From the NCBI GenBank assembly GCA_013203195.1, contig JABMQM010000593.1, forward strand, positions 1 through 8,166: a stretch of DNA of 8,166 bases, in the 5' to 3' direction. Position numbers and translations under genes: made by a program. The stretch is from Desulfobacteraceae bacterium. GTDB lineage: Bacteria; Desulfobacterota; Desulfobacteria; Desulfobacterales; UBA11574. The notes under the pieces were generated by a model. That model was not told the origin of the DNA and ran no database searches. It was given only the letters and a program-made list of their open reading frames with translations. Below, one piece after another: positions 1 through 4,670 of the stretch. Every line of letters begins with the position of its first letter. Position 1 is the stretch's first letter.

Positions 1-32
1 GATTAATGCAACGTTAGGGTTGAGAGGAGCCT

Positions 33-1226
33 ATGATTCAAAACAAGGAATATCAAACACGACTTGAAGAGGCCCGGCGACTGGCAGCTGCACTTGCCCG
101 TCAAAAATCGAATCTGCAGGAAGCTGCCGCCCATGATGCCGGATTTCCCGTAAAGATTACATCCATTGAGGTCGATTTGTCGATTCAACACCTGCAAACC
201 ATGGAAGAGGAGCTTCCCTGGGTGGAGAACGGCAAGCCGTACGGGACAGTGGCAACTATTTTCCCCTATGATGCTCCGGTGGTAGTGCTGGCCCGCCTGG
301 GGGGTGCGGCCATCCTGACCGGGAATCGGTTGCGGTTCAGCCTTTCTTCCCAGACGCCTCGAACCGCCGAAATTTTGGGTGAAATTTGCAGGCCCTTCAA
401 ATCCCTTGAGCCTGTCGTCGGTCTGAATAACCGTGAATTCGGCCGGCGTTGCGTAGAGGATAGAGACATTCGGGTGCTCTTTATTTCCGGGGCATCTGCA
501 GTAGGGGAGGTTTACAGGCGCCGGCATGAAGCTTTTGATAAACTGTTTTTTGCCGGGCCGGGCGGCATGCCGGCGGCAGTCGTATTTGAAGATGCTGATG
601 TTAAGAAGGCCGGCAGTTTTATAGCCCGCCGGGCTTTTATTAACGGCGGCCAGTACTGCACGACGCTCAAAAAGGCTTACATCCACCACAGCATTTATCC
701 TGCGGTCCGCGAGCAGATTCTAGATGGTGTCAAGGGCCTGAAGGTGGGGGATCCTTTAGATCCTGAAACCGACATTGGTCCGATTCGAGTGGAACGGACC
801 CTGTCAATTTTGCACAACGCCCTTGATAAGTGCGCGGATGCGCGCTTAATTTCAGGGGCCATTGATGGTGATGTGGTTTATCCGCTGGTTCTGGAAAAAG
901 ATAACACCTCGATACCCGATCTCGAACTCTTCGGCCCGTTTCTGATTTTGAAGCCTTTTGACGATCCCGCACAGGCGACGGCGGAGCTGATTCAGACTCG
1001 CTACGGCTTTTTATTGGCATTTTTCGGATCGCCGCCGGATGTGACCAAGGCGATTTTTGAGACGCACTTCGGAATGGTGCACGACAATCCCGACTTTGCC
1101 TTTACACCGCTGAGACTCCCCTTTGGGGGCAAAAACGCCAGCGGGTGGATCATGGAGCGTCAGGGCGATCAGTGGATAGAACGCGACGGAGCGTTTTTGT
1201 ATACCCGGGAACTGGCCCGGCCCTAA
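33..1226 (+). CDS. Short, divergent aldehyde dehydrogenase-family protein
   Basis: This 397-residue protein belongs to the NAD(P)-dependent aldehyde dehydrogenase superfamily. The catalytic-cysteine motif N-G-G-Q-Y-C is present (C209), as are the E-x-F-G-P motif (E298-P302) and the C-terminal P-F-G-G-K-x-x-S-G motif (364-371). Several hallmark residues are changed. The P-W-N-F-P motif reads P-Y-D-A-P (78-82), so the oxyanion-hole Asn is Asp. The K-P-S-E cofactor motif is degraded (around 103-106). The general-base Glu of E-L-G-G is Gly (G-P-G-G, 175-178). A G-P-G loop there recalls CoA-acylating enzymes of the EutE/PduP type. The protein lacks about 85-90 N-terminal residues of a usual 480-500 residue member. 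An in-frame TGA at 21-23 excludes an upstream start, and GAGGAG at 24-29 supports the ATG at 33. It lies 209 bp upstream of ilvA on the same strand. The superfamily call is firm; the substrate, and whether it acylates CoA, are unknown. Confidence 0.85.
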   Translation: MIQNKEYQTRLEEARRLAAALARQKSNLQEAAAHDAGFPVKITSIEVDLSIQHLQTMEEELPWVENGKPYGTVATIFPYDAPVVVLARLGGAAILTGNRLRFSLSSQTPRTAEILGEICRPFKSLEPVVGLNNREFGRRCVEDRDIRVLFISGASAVGEVYRRRHEAFDKLFFAGPGGMPAAVVFEDADVKKAGSFIARRAFINGGQYCTTLKKAYIHHSIYPAVREQILDGVKGLKVGDPLDPETDIGPIRVERTLSILHNALDKCADARLISGAIDGDVVYPLVLEKDNTSIPDLELFGPFLILKPFDDPAQATAELIQTRYGFLLAFFGSPPDVTKAIFETHFGMVHDNPDFAFTPLRLPFGGKNASGWIMERQGDQWIERDGAFLYTRELARP

Positions 1227-1244
1227 TTGAGCATAACTCAATTA
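1224..1244 (+). terminator. Hairpin at the end of the aldehyde dehydrogenase gene
   Basis: TAATTGAG (1224-1231) and CTCAATTA (1237-1244) form a perfect 8-bp stem with a 5-base loop. The stem begins at the TAA stop codon of the aldehyde dehydrogenase gene. It is AT-rich and is followed by AAGGAGG rather than a T run, so it is not a classical rho-independent terminator. It could weaken read-through or stabilise the mRNA 3' end. Confidence 0.35.
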
Positions 1245-1248
1245 AGGA

Positions 1249-1270
1249 GGGAGCAGGGAGCAGGGAGCAG
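1249..1270 (+). repeat. Tandem heptamer repeat, three GGGAGCA units
   Basis: Three exact head-to-tail copies of GGGAGCA occupy 1249-1255, 1256-1262 and 1263-1269, followed by one more G. The tract is purine-rich on the plus strand and noncoding. It pairs imperfectly with the pyrimidine-rich heptamers at 1344-1360: five-base CAGGG and CCCTG blocks match in register. It looks like a short tandemly repeated repetitive sequence of the kind scattered between genes in some bacterial genomes; that it recurs in this genome is inference. Confidence 0.8.
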
Positions 1271-1296
1271 AAAATGAGTTTTGCCTTAATAGTCAT

Positions 1297-1334
1297 ATCT
1301 CATTTAGACTGGCGTTATAAAATTCAGATGAGAT
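1297..1334. repeat. 7-bp inverted repeat inside the ilvA upstream spacer
   Basis: ATCTCAT (1297-1303) and ATGAGAT (1328-1334) are perfect reverse complements separated by 24 bases. They lie symmetrically between the purine-rich heptamers on the left and the pyrimidine-rich heptamers on the right. They may be the inner arms of one long imperfect hairpin spanning about 1246-1360. A 7-bp match alone could be chance; the nesting makes it more interesting. Confidence 0.45.
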
Positions 1335-1343
1335 TTATTGCCC

Positions 1344-1360
1344 GACCCCTGACCCCTGAC
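1344..1360 (+). repeat. Tandem heptamer repeat, GACCCCT units
   Basis: Two exact copies of GACCCCT (1344-1350, 1351-1357) are followed by a partial third copy, GAC (1358-1360). The unit length of seven equals that of the GGGAGCA array about 75 bp upstream, and the base composition is the strand complement. The two arrays therefore look like the two arms of one element rather than unrelated repeats. No coding function is apparent. Confidence 0.7.
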
Positions 1361-1381
1361 AACTTTCAATAGTGTATTATC

Positions 1382-1393
1382 GCTTAATTAAGC
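1382..1393. promoter_or_regulatory. 12-bp palindrome upstream of ilvA
   Basis: GCTTAATTAAGC is a perfect 12-bp palindrome centred about 49 bp upstream of the ilvA start codon, within an AT-rich stretch (about 1361-1420). Its position suits an operator for a dimeric regulator of ilvA, but nothing identifies the regulator. I could not assign convincing -35 and -10 boxes around it. Confidence 0.3.
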
Positions 1394-1435
1394 TATTAGA
1401 TTCAGAGATCTTCAACCATTTCAAGGATAAATGCC

Positions 1436-2647
1436 ATGACAATTACTTTGCATGAGATTCGAAGTGCGGCAGAGCAGATCAAAAACAACATCGTGAATAC
1501 TCCCTGTGTCCACTCGAAAACTCTTTCCGAAATCACGGGAGCACAGGTGTTTCTAAAGTTCGAAAACCTCCAGTTCACAGCTTCGTTCAAAGAGCGCGGA
1601 GCCCTTGCAAAGCTGCTTTCCCTGACACCCGAACAGCGAGAAAGTGGCGTGATTGCCATGTCAGCCGGAAACCACGCCCAGGCGATTGCCTACCATGCCC
1701 GGCGTCTTGGCATCTCAGCCGTAATCGTCATGCCGCGTTTTACACCGAATATTAAGGTAGAGCACACCCGCGCTTTTGGTGCGGAAGTAATTCTTCACGG
1801 AGAGGGGCTCACAGAAGCAAGCGAGTTTGCCAGAAATTTAGCTGGAAAAAGACAGCTTGTCATTGTTCATCCTTACGACGACAAGAAAATCATCGCCGGT
1901 CAAGGGACCATTGCCTTAGAGATGCTCGCGGCCTTTCCTGATCTGGAGATTCTTTTAGTGCCCCTTGGAGGCGGCGGACTTATCTCAGGTGTTGCCGTGG
2001 CAGCAAAAGGAATGCGGCCCGCAGTCGAGATCGTCGGCGTACAAACAAAGCGCTTTCCGGCCATGCTCCAGGCGCTCCAGGGAGTTGCGATCGAATGCGG
2101 TTCCTCTACGATTGCAGAAGGTATTGCGGTGAAAGAACCGGGGCAACTTACCCTTCCGATCGTGCGGGACTGTGTTGATGAGATTTTGCAGGTAGACGAA
2201 GGCGAAGTCGAGGAAGCGGTGCTTCTCCTGCTCGAAGTGGAAAAGACGGTCGTGGAAGGGGCCGGAGCTGTCGGGCTGGCCGCAATGATGAGTAATCGTG
2301 ACCGGTTCGCAGGTCGCAAGGTGGGTTTGATCCTTTCCGGCGGGAATATAGACATGCTGATCCTTTCATCGATCATCCAGCGCGGCCTGGTGCGATCCGG
2401 GCGATTGGTGCGGCTCAATGTTGAGGTGAGGGATGTTCCCGGGGCGCTGGCTGAAATCACGCGACTGCTGGGTGCCGGTGATACGAACATCATCGAGGTT
2501 AAACACCAGCGAGCGTTTACGAACTTGCCTTTGCAATCGGCGGAAGTGGAGTTTGTGCTCCAGACACGCGGCCTTGAACACTTAAAGCAGGTTATCGGTG
2601 AGCTGTCTTTGGCCGGATACAAGGTCCGTCTGCTCAACAAAGACTAA
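1436..2647 (+). CDS. ilvA: Threonine ammonia-lyase, medium form with ACT domain
   Basis: This cytoplasmic PLP enzyme deaminates L-threonine to 2-oxobutyrate and ammonia, the first step of isoleucine synthesis or of threonine catabolism. The 403 residues contain the fold-type II PLP core at about 1-320. The Schiff-base lysine is K52 in the A-S-F-K-E-R-G motif, S-A-G-N-H-A-Q spans 76-82, the phosphate-binding glycine loop G-G-G-G-L is at 178-182, and S-G-G-N (301-304) contacts the pyridine ring. A single ACT domain follows at about 325-403, with a V-x-D-x-P-G-A-L-A-E start (331-340). One ACT domain and this length match the medium form, between catabolic TdcB and the long IlvA with two regulatory lobes. 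The ACT domain suggests allosteric control by an amino acid; which one is not visible. AAGGA at 1423-1427 supports the start. The stop overlaps the stop of the convergent acetyltransferase gene. Whether it serves biosynthesis or catabolism is undecided. Confidence 0.95.
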   Translation: MTITLHEIRSAAEQIKNNIVNTPCVHSKTLSEITGAQVFLKFENLQFTASFKERGALAKLLSLTPEQRESGVIAMSAGNHAQAIAYHARRLGISAVIVMPRFTPNIKVEHTRAFGAEVILHGEGLTEASEFARNLAGKRQLVIVHPYDDKKIIAGQGTIALEMLAAFPDLEILLVPLGGGGLISGVAVAAKGMRPAVEIVGVQTKRFPAMLQALQGVAIECGSSTIAEGIAVKEPGQLTLPIVRDCVDEILQVDEGEVEEAVLLLLEVEKTVVEGAGAVGLAAMMSNRDRFAGRKVGLILSGGNIDMLILSSIIQRGLVRSGRLVRLNVEVRDVPGALAEITRLLGAGDTNIIEVKHQRAFTNLPLQSAEVEFVLQTRGLEHLKQVIGELSLAGYKVRLLNKD

Positions 2648-3138
2648 TTGAGCTGAAGTTCGAATCGTTGTTCGTTGACTTCCGTACCCCACTGGATCCC
2701 TCTGTTTTCTTCCACAAGTTTAAAGCCGGCTTTTTCGTAAAGATGTTTGGCTGCGTCCAGCCCCTCAAAGGTCCAGAGGTATACCCGTTTGTAGCTTTTG
2801 TCGTTGCAGAAATCGATAGCAGTGTTAATGAGCCGGTTGCCGACACCTTTTCCGCGCAAAGTATCTGACATGATGAACCACCGCAGGTGAGCTCCTTGAT
2901 CTGCGAAGTGGATACCGTCGATTGTCAGGGAGCCTTCAACACGATCCTCCAGTAATGCGGTCCAGAAACCGTCACGCTTTTCGTCGTATCGGCTGAGGAA
3001 CTTTGAAAGTTCGGTGGCTACCTTTGCTTCGAAAAAGCGTCCGAAGCCCCAGTGGGAGTGATAATAGGTGCCATGAAGCTCGGCAACCCTACCGATCGAT
3101 CCGGGAATATAACCCTTTGCTATATTAACGCTTGACAT
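2644..3138 (-). CDS. GNAT-family N-acetyltransferase
   Basis: This 164-residue single-domain protein of the GNAT fold transfers an acetyl group from acetyl-CoA to an amine; the substrate is not known. The pyrophosphate-binding motif A reads R-G-K-G-V-G (95-100), following the beta strand L-R-W-F-I-M (85-90). The C-terminal L-Y-E-K-A-G-F motif (133-139) is typical of the fold. The whole sequence, starting with a segment like I-x-x-G-x-I-G-R-V-A-E-L-H-G, resembles the acetyltransferase half of MarR-GNAT two-domain proteins, but no helix-turn-helix domain precedes it. GGGAAG lies six bases upstream of the ATG on the minus strand. The gene is tail to tail with ilvA with a 4-bp overlap (2644-2647), so neither has its own downstream spacer. 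It lies 93 bp downstream of the 72-residue gene on the same strand and could be co-transcribed with it. Confidence 0.88.
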   Translation of the reverse strand: MSSVNIAKGYIPGSIGRVAELHGTYYHSHWGFGRFFEAKVATELSKFLSRYDEKRDGFWTALLEDRVEGSLTIDGIHFADQGAHLRWFIMSDTLRGKGVGNRLINTAIDFCNDKSYKRVYLWTFEGLDAAKHLYEKAGFKLVEENRGIQWGTEVNEQRFELQLN

Positions 3139-3231
3139 GCAATGCTTCCCAATTACTCAGTTCGGCTTGAAAAAGGAATCAACACTGTGGATGGTACAAC
3201 GGAACATCTTTAACAACGCAGGCATTCATAT

Positions 3232-3450
3232 TTAAATTTCGAAAATATCCATTGATTCGAGCACTGCATTAATTTGTGCGGTCGTTATATACTCTTTTTC
3301 CCGTAAAATTTCGCCGACAATGCGATGTTTAGATTGCTTTAGGTTTTCGTTGACTTGTATTTTCAATGCTTCAACCAGCTGTTCGGGCGTGATAAATCCT
3401 TTTGTAACGGCCAAAGCGCCAAAGCGTGCGTCGAGCTTTTCAGCTGGCAT
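3232..3450 (-). CDS. Small protein with duplicated MshEN-like helical motif
   Basis: This 72-residue protein has no signal peptide or membrane segment. It contains two copies of one motif: F-G-A-L-A-V-T-K-G-F-I-T-P-E-Q-L at 10-25 and V-G-E-I-L-R-E-K-E-Y-I-T-T-A-Q-I at 45-60. Each ends in a helix (A-L-K-I-Q; A-V-L-E). This duplication is reminiscent of the N-terminal MshEN domain of type II secretion and type IV pilus ATPases, a domain that in some proteins binds cyclic di-GMP. The match is by pattern only. The Arg and Gly residues needed for nucleotide binding cannot be judged here, and no ATPase follows, so it would be a stand-alone domain. AAAGGAG (complement of 3457-3463) is a strong ribosome-binding site seven bases from the ATG, which makes this a convincing gene despite its size. 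It lies 62 bp downstream of the 198-residue gene and upstream of the GNAT gene. Function unknown. Confidence 0.75.
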   Translation of the reverse strand: MPAEKLDARFGALAVTKGFITPEQLVEALKIQVNENLKQSKHRIVGEILREKEYITTAQINAVLESMDIFEI

Positions 3451-3472
3451 TTTAATCTCCTTTAACGTATGT

Positions 3473-3499
3473 AAAATTCAACAACTCCAATTGAATTTT
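3473..3499 (-). terminator. Inverted repeat between two minus-strand genes
   Basis: AAAATTCAA (3473-3481) and TTGAATTTT (3491-3499) are a perfect 9-bp inverted repeat with a 9-base loop. On the minus strand it lies 13 bp after the stop of the 198-residue gene and just upstream of the ribosome-binding site of the 72-residue gene. The stem is AT-rich but ends in TTTT on the minus strand. It could be a weak terminator, an mRNA-processing site or an operator controlling the 72-residue gene. Confidence 0.4.
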
Positions 3500-3512
3500 G
3501 ACTCAACTTGGG

Positions 3513-4109
3513 TTATACAAAATCAACTAAAATCTTAAGAAAATTTTCTCCTAACTTTTCTGCAAGTTTCGCTCTTTTTATTCTTGTTAAAACAACCTTA
3601 TCATCTTTTTGTTTTACTAAAAGATGAGCCGAAGATAAAAAACTTGCAATTTTTATAAATTTATCGGCTTTATCCTTGGCAGTAAAAATATACGCCCGGT
3701 TATTGCTATCTAAAATTAGACTTTGCCGACCACTTTTGGTTTGTACAATGATCGCCCAAACTATAGCCGGGCACATCGCTACTTCTTTATAATCAACATC
3801 AAAATCTTTACATAATGCTATCAGGACTGCGCCGGAATCAATAAAAGGATTAGATTCTGTTTTAGCTATATTCTTGATTATTTTTTGAATGTCTTGTTTT
3901 TGTCTGGCTATACAGGTTTTTGCAAACAGTTGAACCAGTTCAATCGGCCAAGAAGGATCCTCAAGATCAAAAGACCTTCTCTCAGCAATTGACTCTAAGA
4001 TAATTTCGAGAAAGATATCTAAAGCGCTATAGCGGCTATTTCTATAGTTAACCGTAAATTTTGCAATAGATTCTTCAATAGTTTGTATTTTAAATTCAGC
4101 TATTATCAT
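3513..4109 (-). CDS. Hypothetical protein, AT-rich orphan
   Basis: I do not recognise this 198-residue protein. It is rich in Lys, Ile, Ala and Glu and looks like a soluble alpha/beta protein. Helical stretches are likely at about 10-45 and 58-84. A mixed region at 88-165 includes a hydrophobic stretch, C-P-A-I-V-W-A-I-I-V (113-122), too short for a membrane span. A basic segment, R-I-K-R-A-K-L-A-E-K-L (176-186), lies near the C-terminus. There is no signal peptide and no catalytic motif I can name. Codon use leans to AAA, ATT, ATA and TTA. Three 60-base lines across the gene counted by hand gave 28, 35 and 45% GC, against 55% for a line of the oxidoreductase gene, which suggests recent transfer. 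The start at 4109 has only a poor ribosome-binding site (AGG about 13 bases upstream). The next Met is at residue 112, so this is the only plausible ATG. Confidence 0.6.
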   Translation of the reverse strand: MIIAEFKIQTIEESIAKFTVNYRNSRYSALDIFLEIILESIAERRSFDLEDPSWPIELVQLFAKTCIARQKQDIQKIIKNIAKTESNPFIDSGAVLIALCKDFDVDYKEVAMCPAIVWAIIVQTKSGRQSLILDSNNRAYIFTAKDKADKFIKIASFLSSAHLLVKQKDDKVVLTRIKRAKLAEKLGENFLKILVDFV

Positions 4110-4199
4110 ATATAATATTAAACCTACAACAGACTTGGGGCCAAAATCAATACATTTTGAGACTTGATATTTTCAGACTTTCGATAGATTAACTGTGAA

Positions 4200-4278
4200 C
4201 TGCAACAGCGAACGCATTCCCCGCAGTTCTGTTGAACTCTGTTGAGCAGAGCGGGATCCCGCACAAGCGCTGTTGCAG
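4200..4278. repeat. Branched inverted-repeat element
   Basis: The ends CTGCAACAGCG (4200-4210) and CGCTGTTGCAG (4268-4278) are perfect 11-bp inverted repeats. Inside, CCCGC (4220-4224) can pair with GCGGG (4251-4255). Between these lie AGTTC/GAACT (4225-4229 with 4234-4238) and CTCTG/CAGAG (4237-4241 with 4247-4251), small hairpins that share two or three bases with neighbouring stems. GCGGGATCCCGC (4251-4262) is also a palindrome by itself. The heptamer CTGTTGA repeats at 4229-4235 and 4239-4245, ten bases apart. The arrangement could be a REP/MITE-like palindromic element, a structured RNA or an operator cluster. No target-site duplication is visible and the known family, if any, was not recognised. 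Confidence 0.65.
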
Positions 4279-4308
4279 GGACCCTCAATACTAACAGACA
4301 TTTAAATA

Positions 4309-4337
4309 TTGACAAAAGCCGTTTTCGCAGGTATTAC
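4309..4337 (+). promoter_or_regulatory. Sigma70-like promoter facing the oxidoreductase gene
   Basis: TTGACA (4309-4314) is a perfect -35 consensus. It is separated by 17 bases from TATTAC (4332-4337), a 4-of-6 match to the -10 consensus. Transcription would start near 4344, about 325 bases upstream of the oxidoreductase start codon. It is the best promoter-like sequence I found in the window, though it is judged by eye only. Confidence 0.5.
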
Positions 4338-4383
4338 ATTGTGTACATCTGCTTCACCATAGCGAATGTCAAAGGGCCTTCCT

Positions 4384-4400
4384 ACGAGGAGGGTCTTCGT
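4384..4400 (+). other. Small hairpin in the putative leader
   Basis: In RNA, ACGAGGA (4384-4390) can pair with UCUUCGU (4394-4400) over seven base pairs, including one G-U pair, closing a GGG loop. It lies about 40 bases downstream of the predicted transcription start. No T run follows, so a terminator is unlikely. It may be a leader-structure element or chance. Confidence 0.3.
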
Positions 4401-4528
4401 GTTTGGCCTGAAAGGAATTCTACCCTCCAATCGCGGCTGCAACTTCCAAGAGCGCAAGTGTTTACTTTGCCCTGACCAGTTTTTTGTTCCTTTATGCCTC
4501 GATTCAGGGAATTTCCGGCCCCTTATAG

Positions 4529-4648
4529 CCGTTGGAGCAGACCTTGCCGGCAGATATCATCGGTTTTGAAGGTTTTGTCCACGTCACCAAGTATGCCGGT
4601 AAAATTGAACAACAGCGGTTAGGCTGCAAGTTGTATAAAATATCATGA
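4529..4648 (+). other. Short open frame, possible gene remnant or leader ORF
   Basis: A frame without ATG runs for 39 codons from just after a TAG (4526-4528) to a TGA at 4646-4648, ending 22 bases before the oxidoreductase start codon. Its translation includes I-I-G-F-E-G-F-V-H-V-T-K-Y-A-G-K and reads like ordinary protein, but I cannot match it to a family. The only starts are TTG codons (4532, 4544) without a ribosome-binding site. It may be the tail of a decayed gene, a translated leader or chance. Confidence 0.2.
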
Positions 4649-4655
4649 ACTATTC

Positions 4656-4661
4656 AAGGAG
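4656..4661 (+). promoter_or_regulatory. Ribosome-binding site fixing the oxidoreductase start
   Basis: AAGGAG ends nine bases before the ATG at 4671. This strong site selects 4671 over the internal ATG at 4866, where the sequence begins to resemble the usual N-terminus of PFOR enzymes. It therefore supports the N-terminal extension as translated. Confidence 0.75.
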
Positions 4662-4670
4662 ATAAGAATA

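Larger units (their letters stand above)
4110..4670. other. Divergent intergenic region, about 560 bp
   Basis: This region separates the minus-strand orphan gene from the plus-strand oxidoreductase gene. It contains the branched inverted repeat at 4200-4278, a sigma70-like promoter at 4309-4337, a small hairpin at 4384-4400 and a short unexplained open frame at 4529-4648. I see no convincing gene on either strand; the open frames at 4124-4315 (minus) and 4366-4569 (plus) have no ribosome-binding site and no recognisable motif. If the promoter is real, the oxidoreductase mRNA has an untranslated leader of about 325 bases. Confidence 0.7.

Noticed and set aside
3..689. 228-codon minus-strand open frame
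   Set aside because: It is antisense to the aldehyde dehydrogenase coding region and has no recognisable motif.
1249..1360. CRISPR array
   Set aside because: The repeat units are 7 bp in direct tandem with no spacers, far from the usual 24-40 bp repeat and spacer layout.
1274..1372. 32-codon plus-strand open frame starting after a GGGAG sequence
   Set aside because: The apparent ribosome-binding site belongs to the heptamer array and the frame runs through the second repeat array. It is most likely a by-product of the repeat element.
1900..2640. 246-codon minus-strand open frame
   Set aside because: It is antisense to ilvA, whose PLP and ACT motifs are unmistakable. The minus-strand translation is Ser/Thr/Pro/Arg-rich low-complexity sequence.
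3232..3450. Truncated pilus or secretion ATPase pseudogene
   Set aside because: The small gene has its own strong ribosome-binding site and a complete two-motif unit, and no ATPase sequence remains downstream. An intact small protein is more likely.
4200..4278. Integron attC site
   Set aside because: The ends do not fit the RYYYAAC / GTTRRRY core pattern and there is no integrase or cassette array in the window.
4366..4569. 67-codon plus-strand open frame in the divergent intergenic region
   Set aside because: No good ribosome-binding site, no recognisable motif, and it overlaps the predicted leader hairpin. The same holds for the minus-strand frame at 4124-4315.
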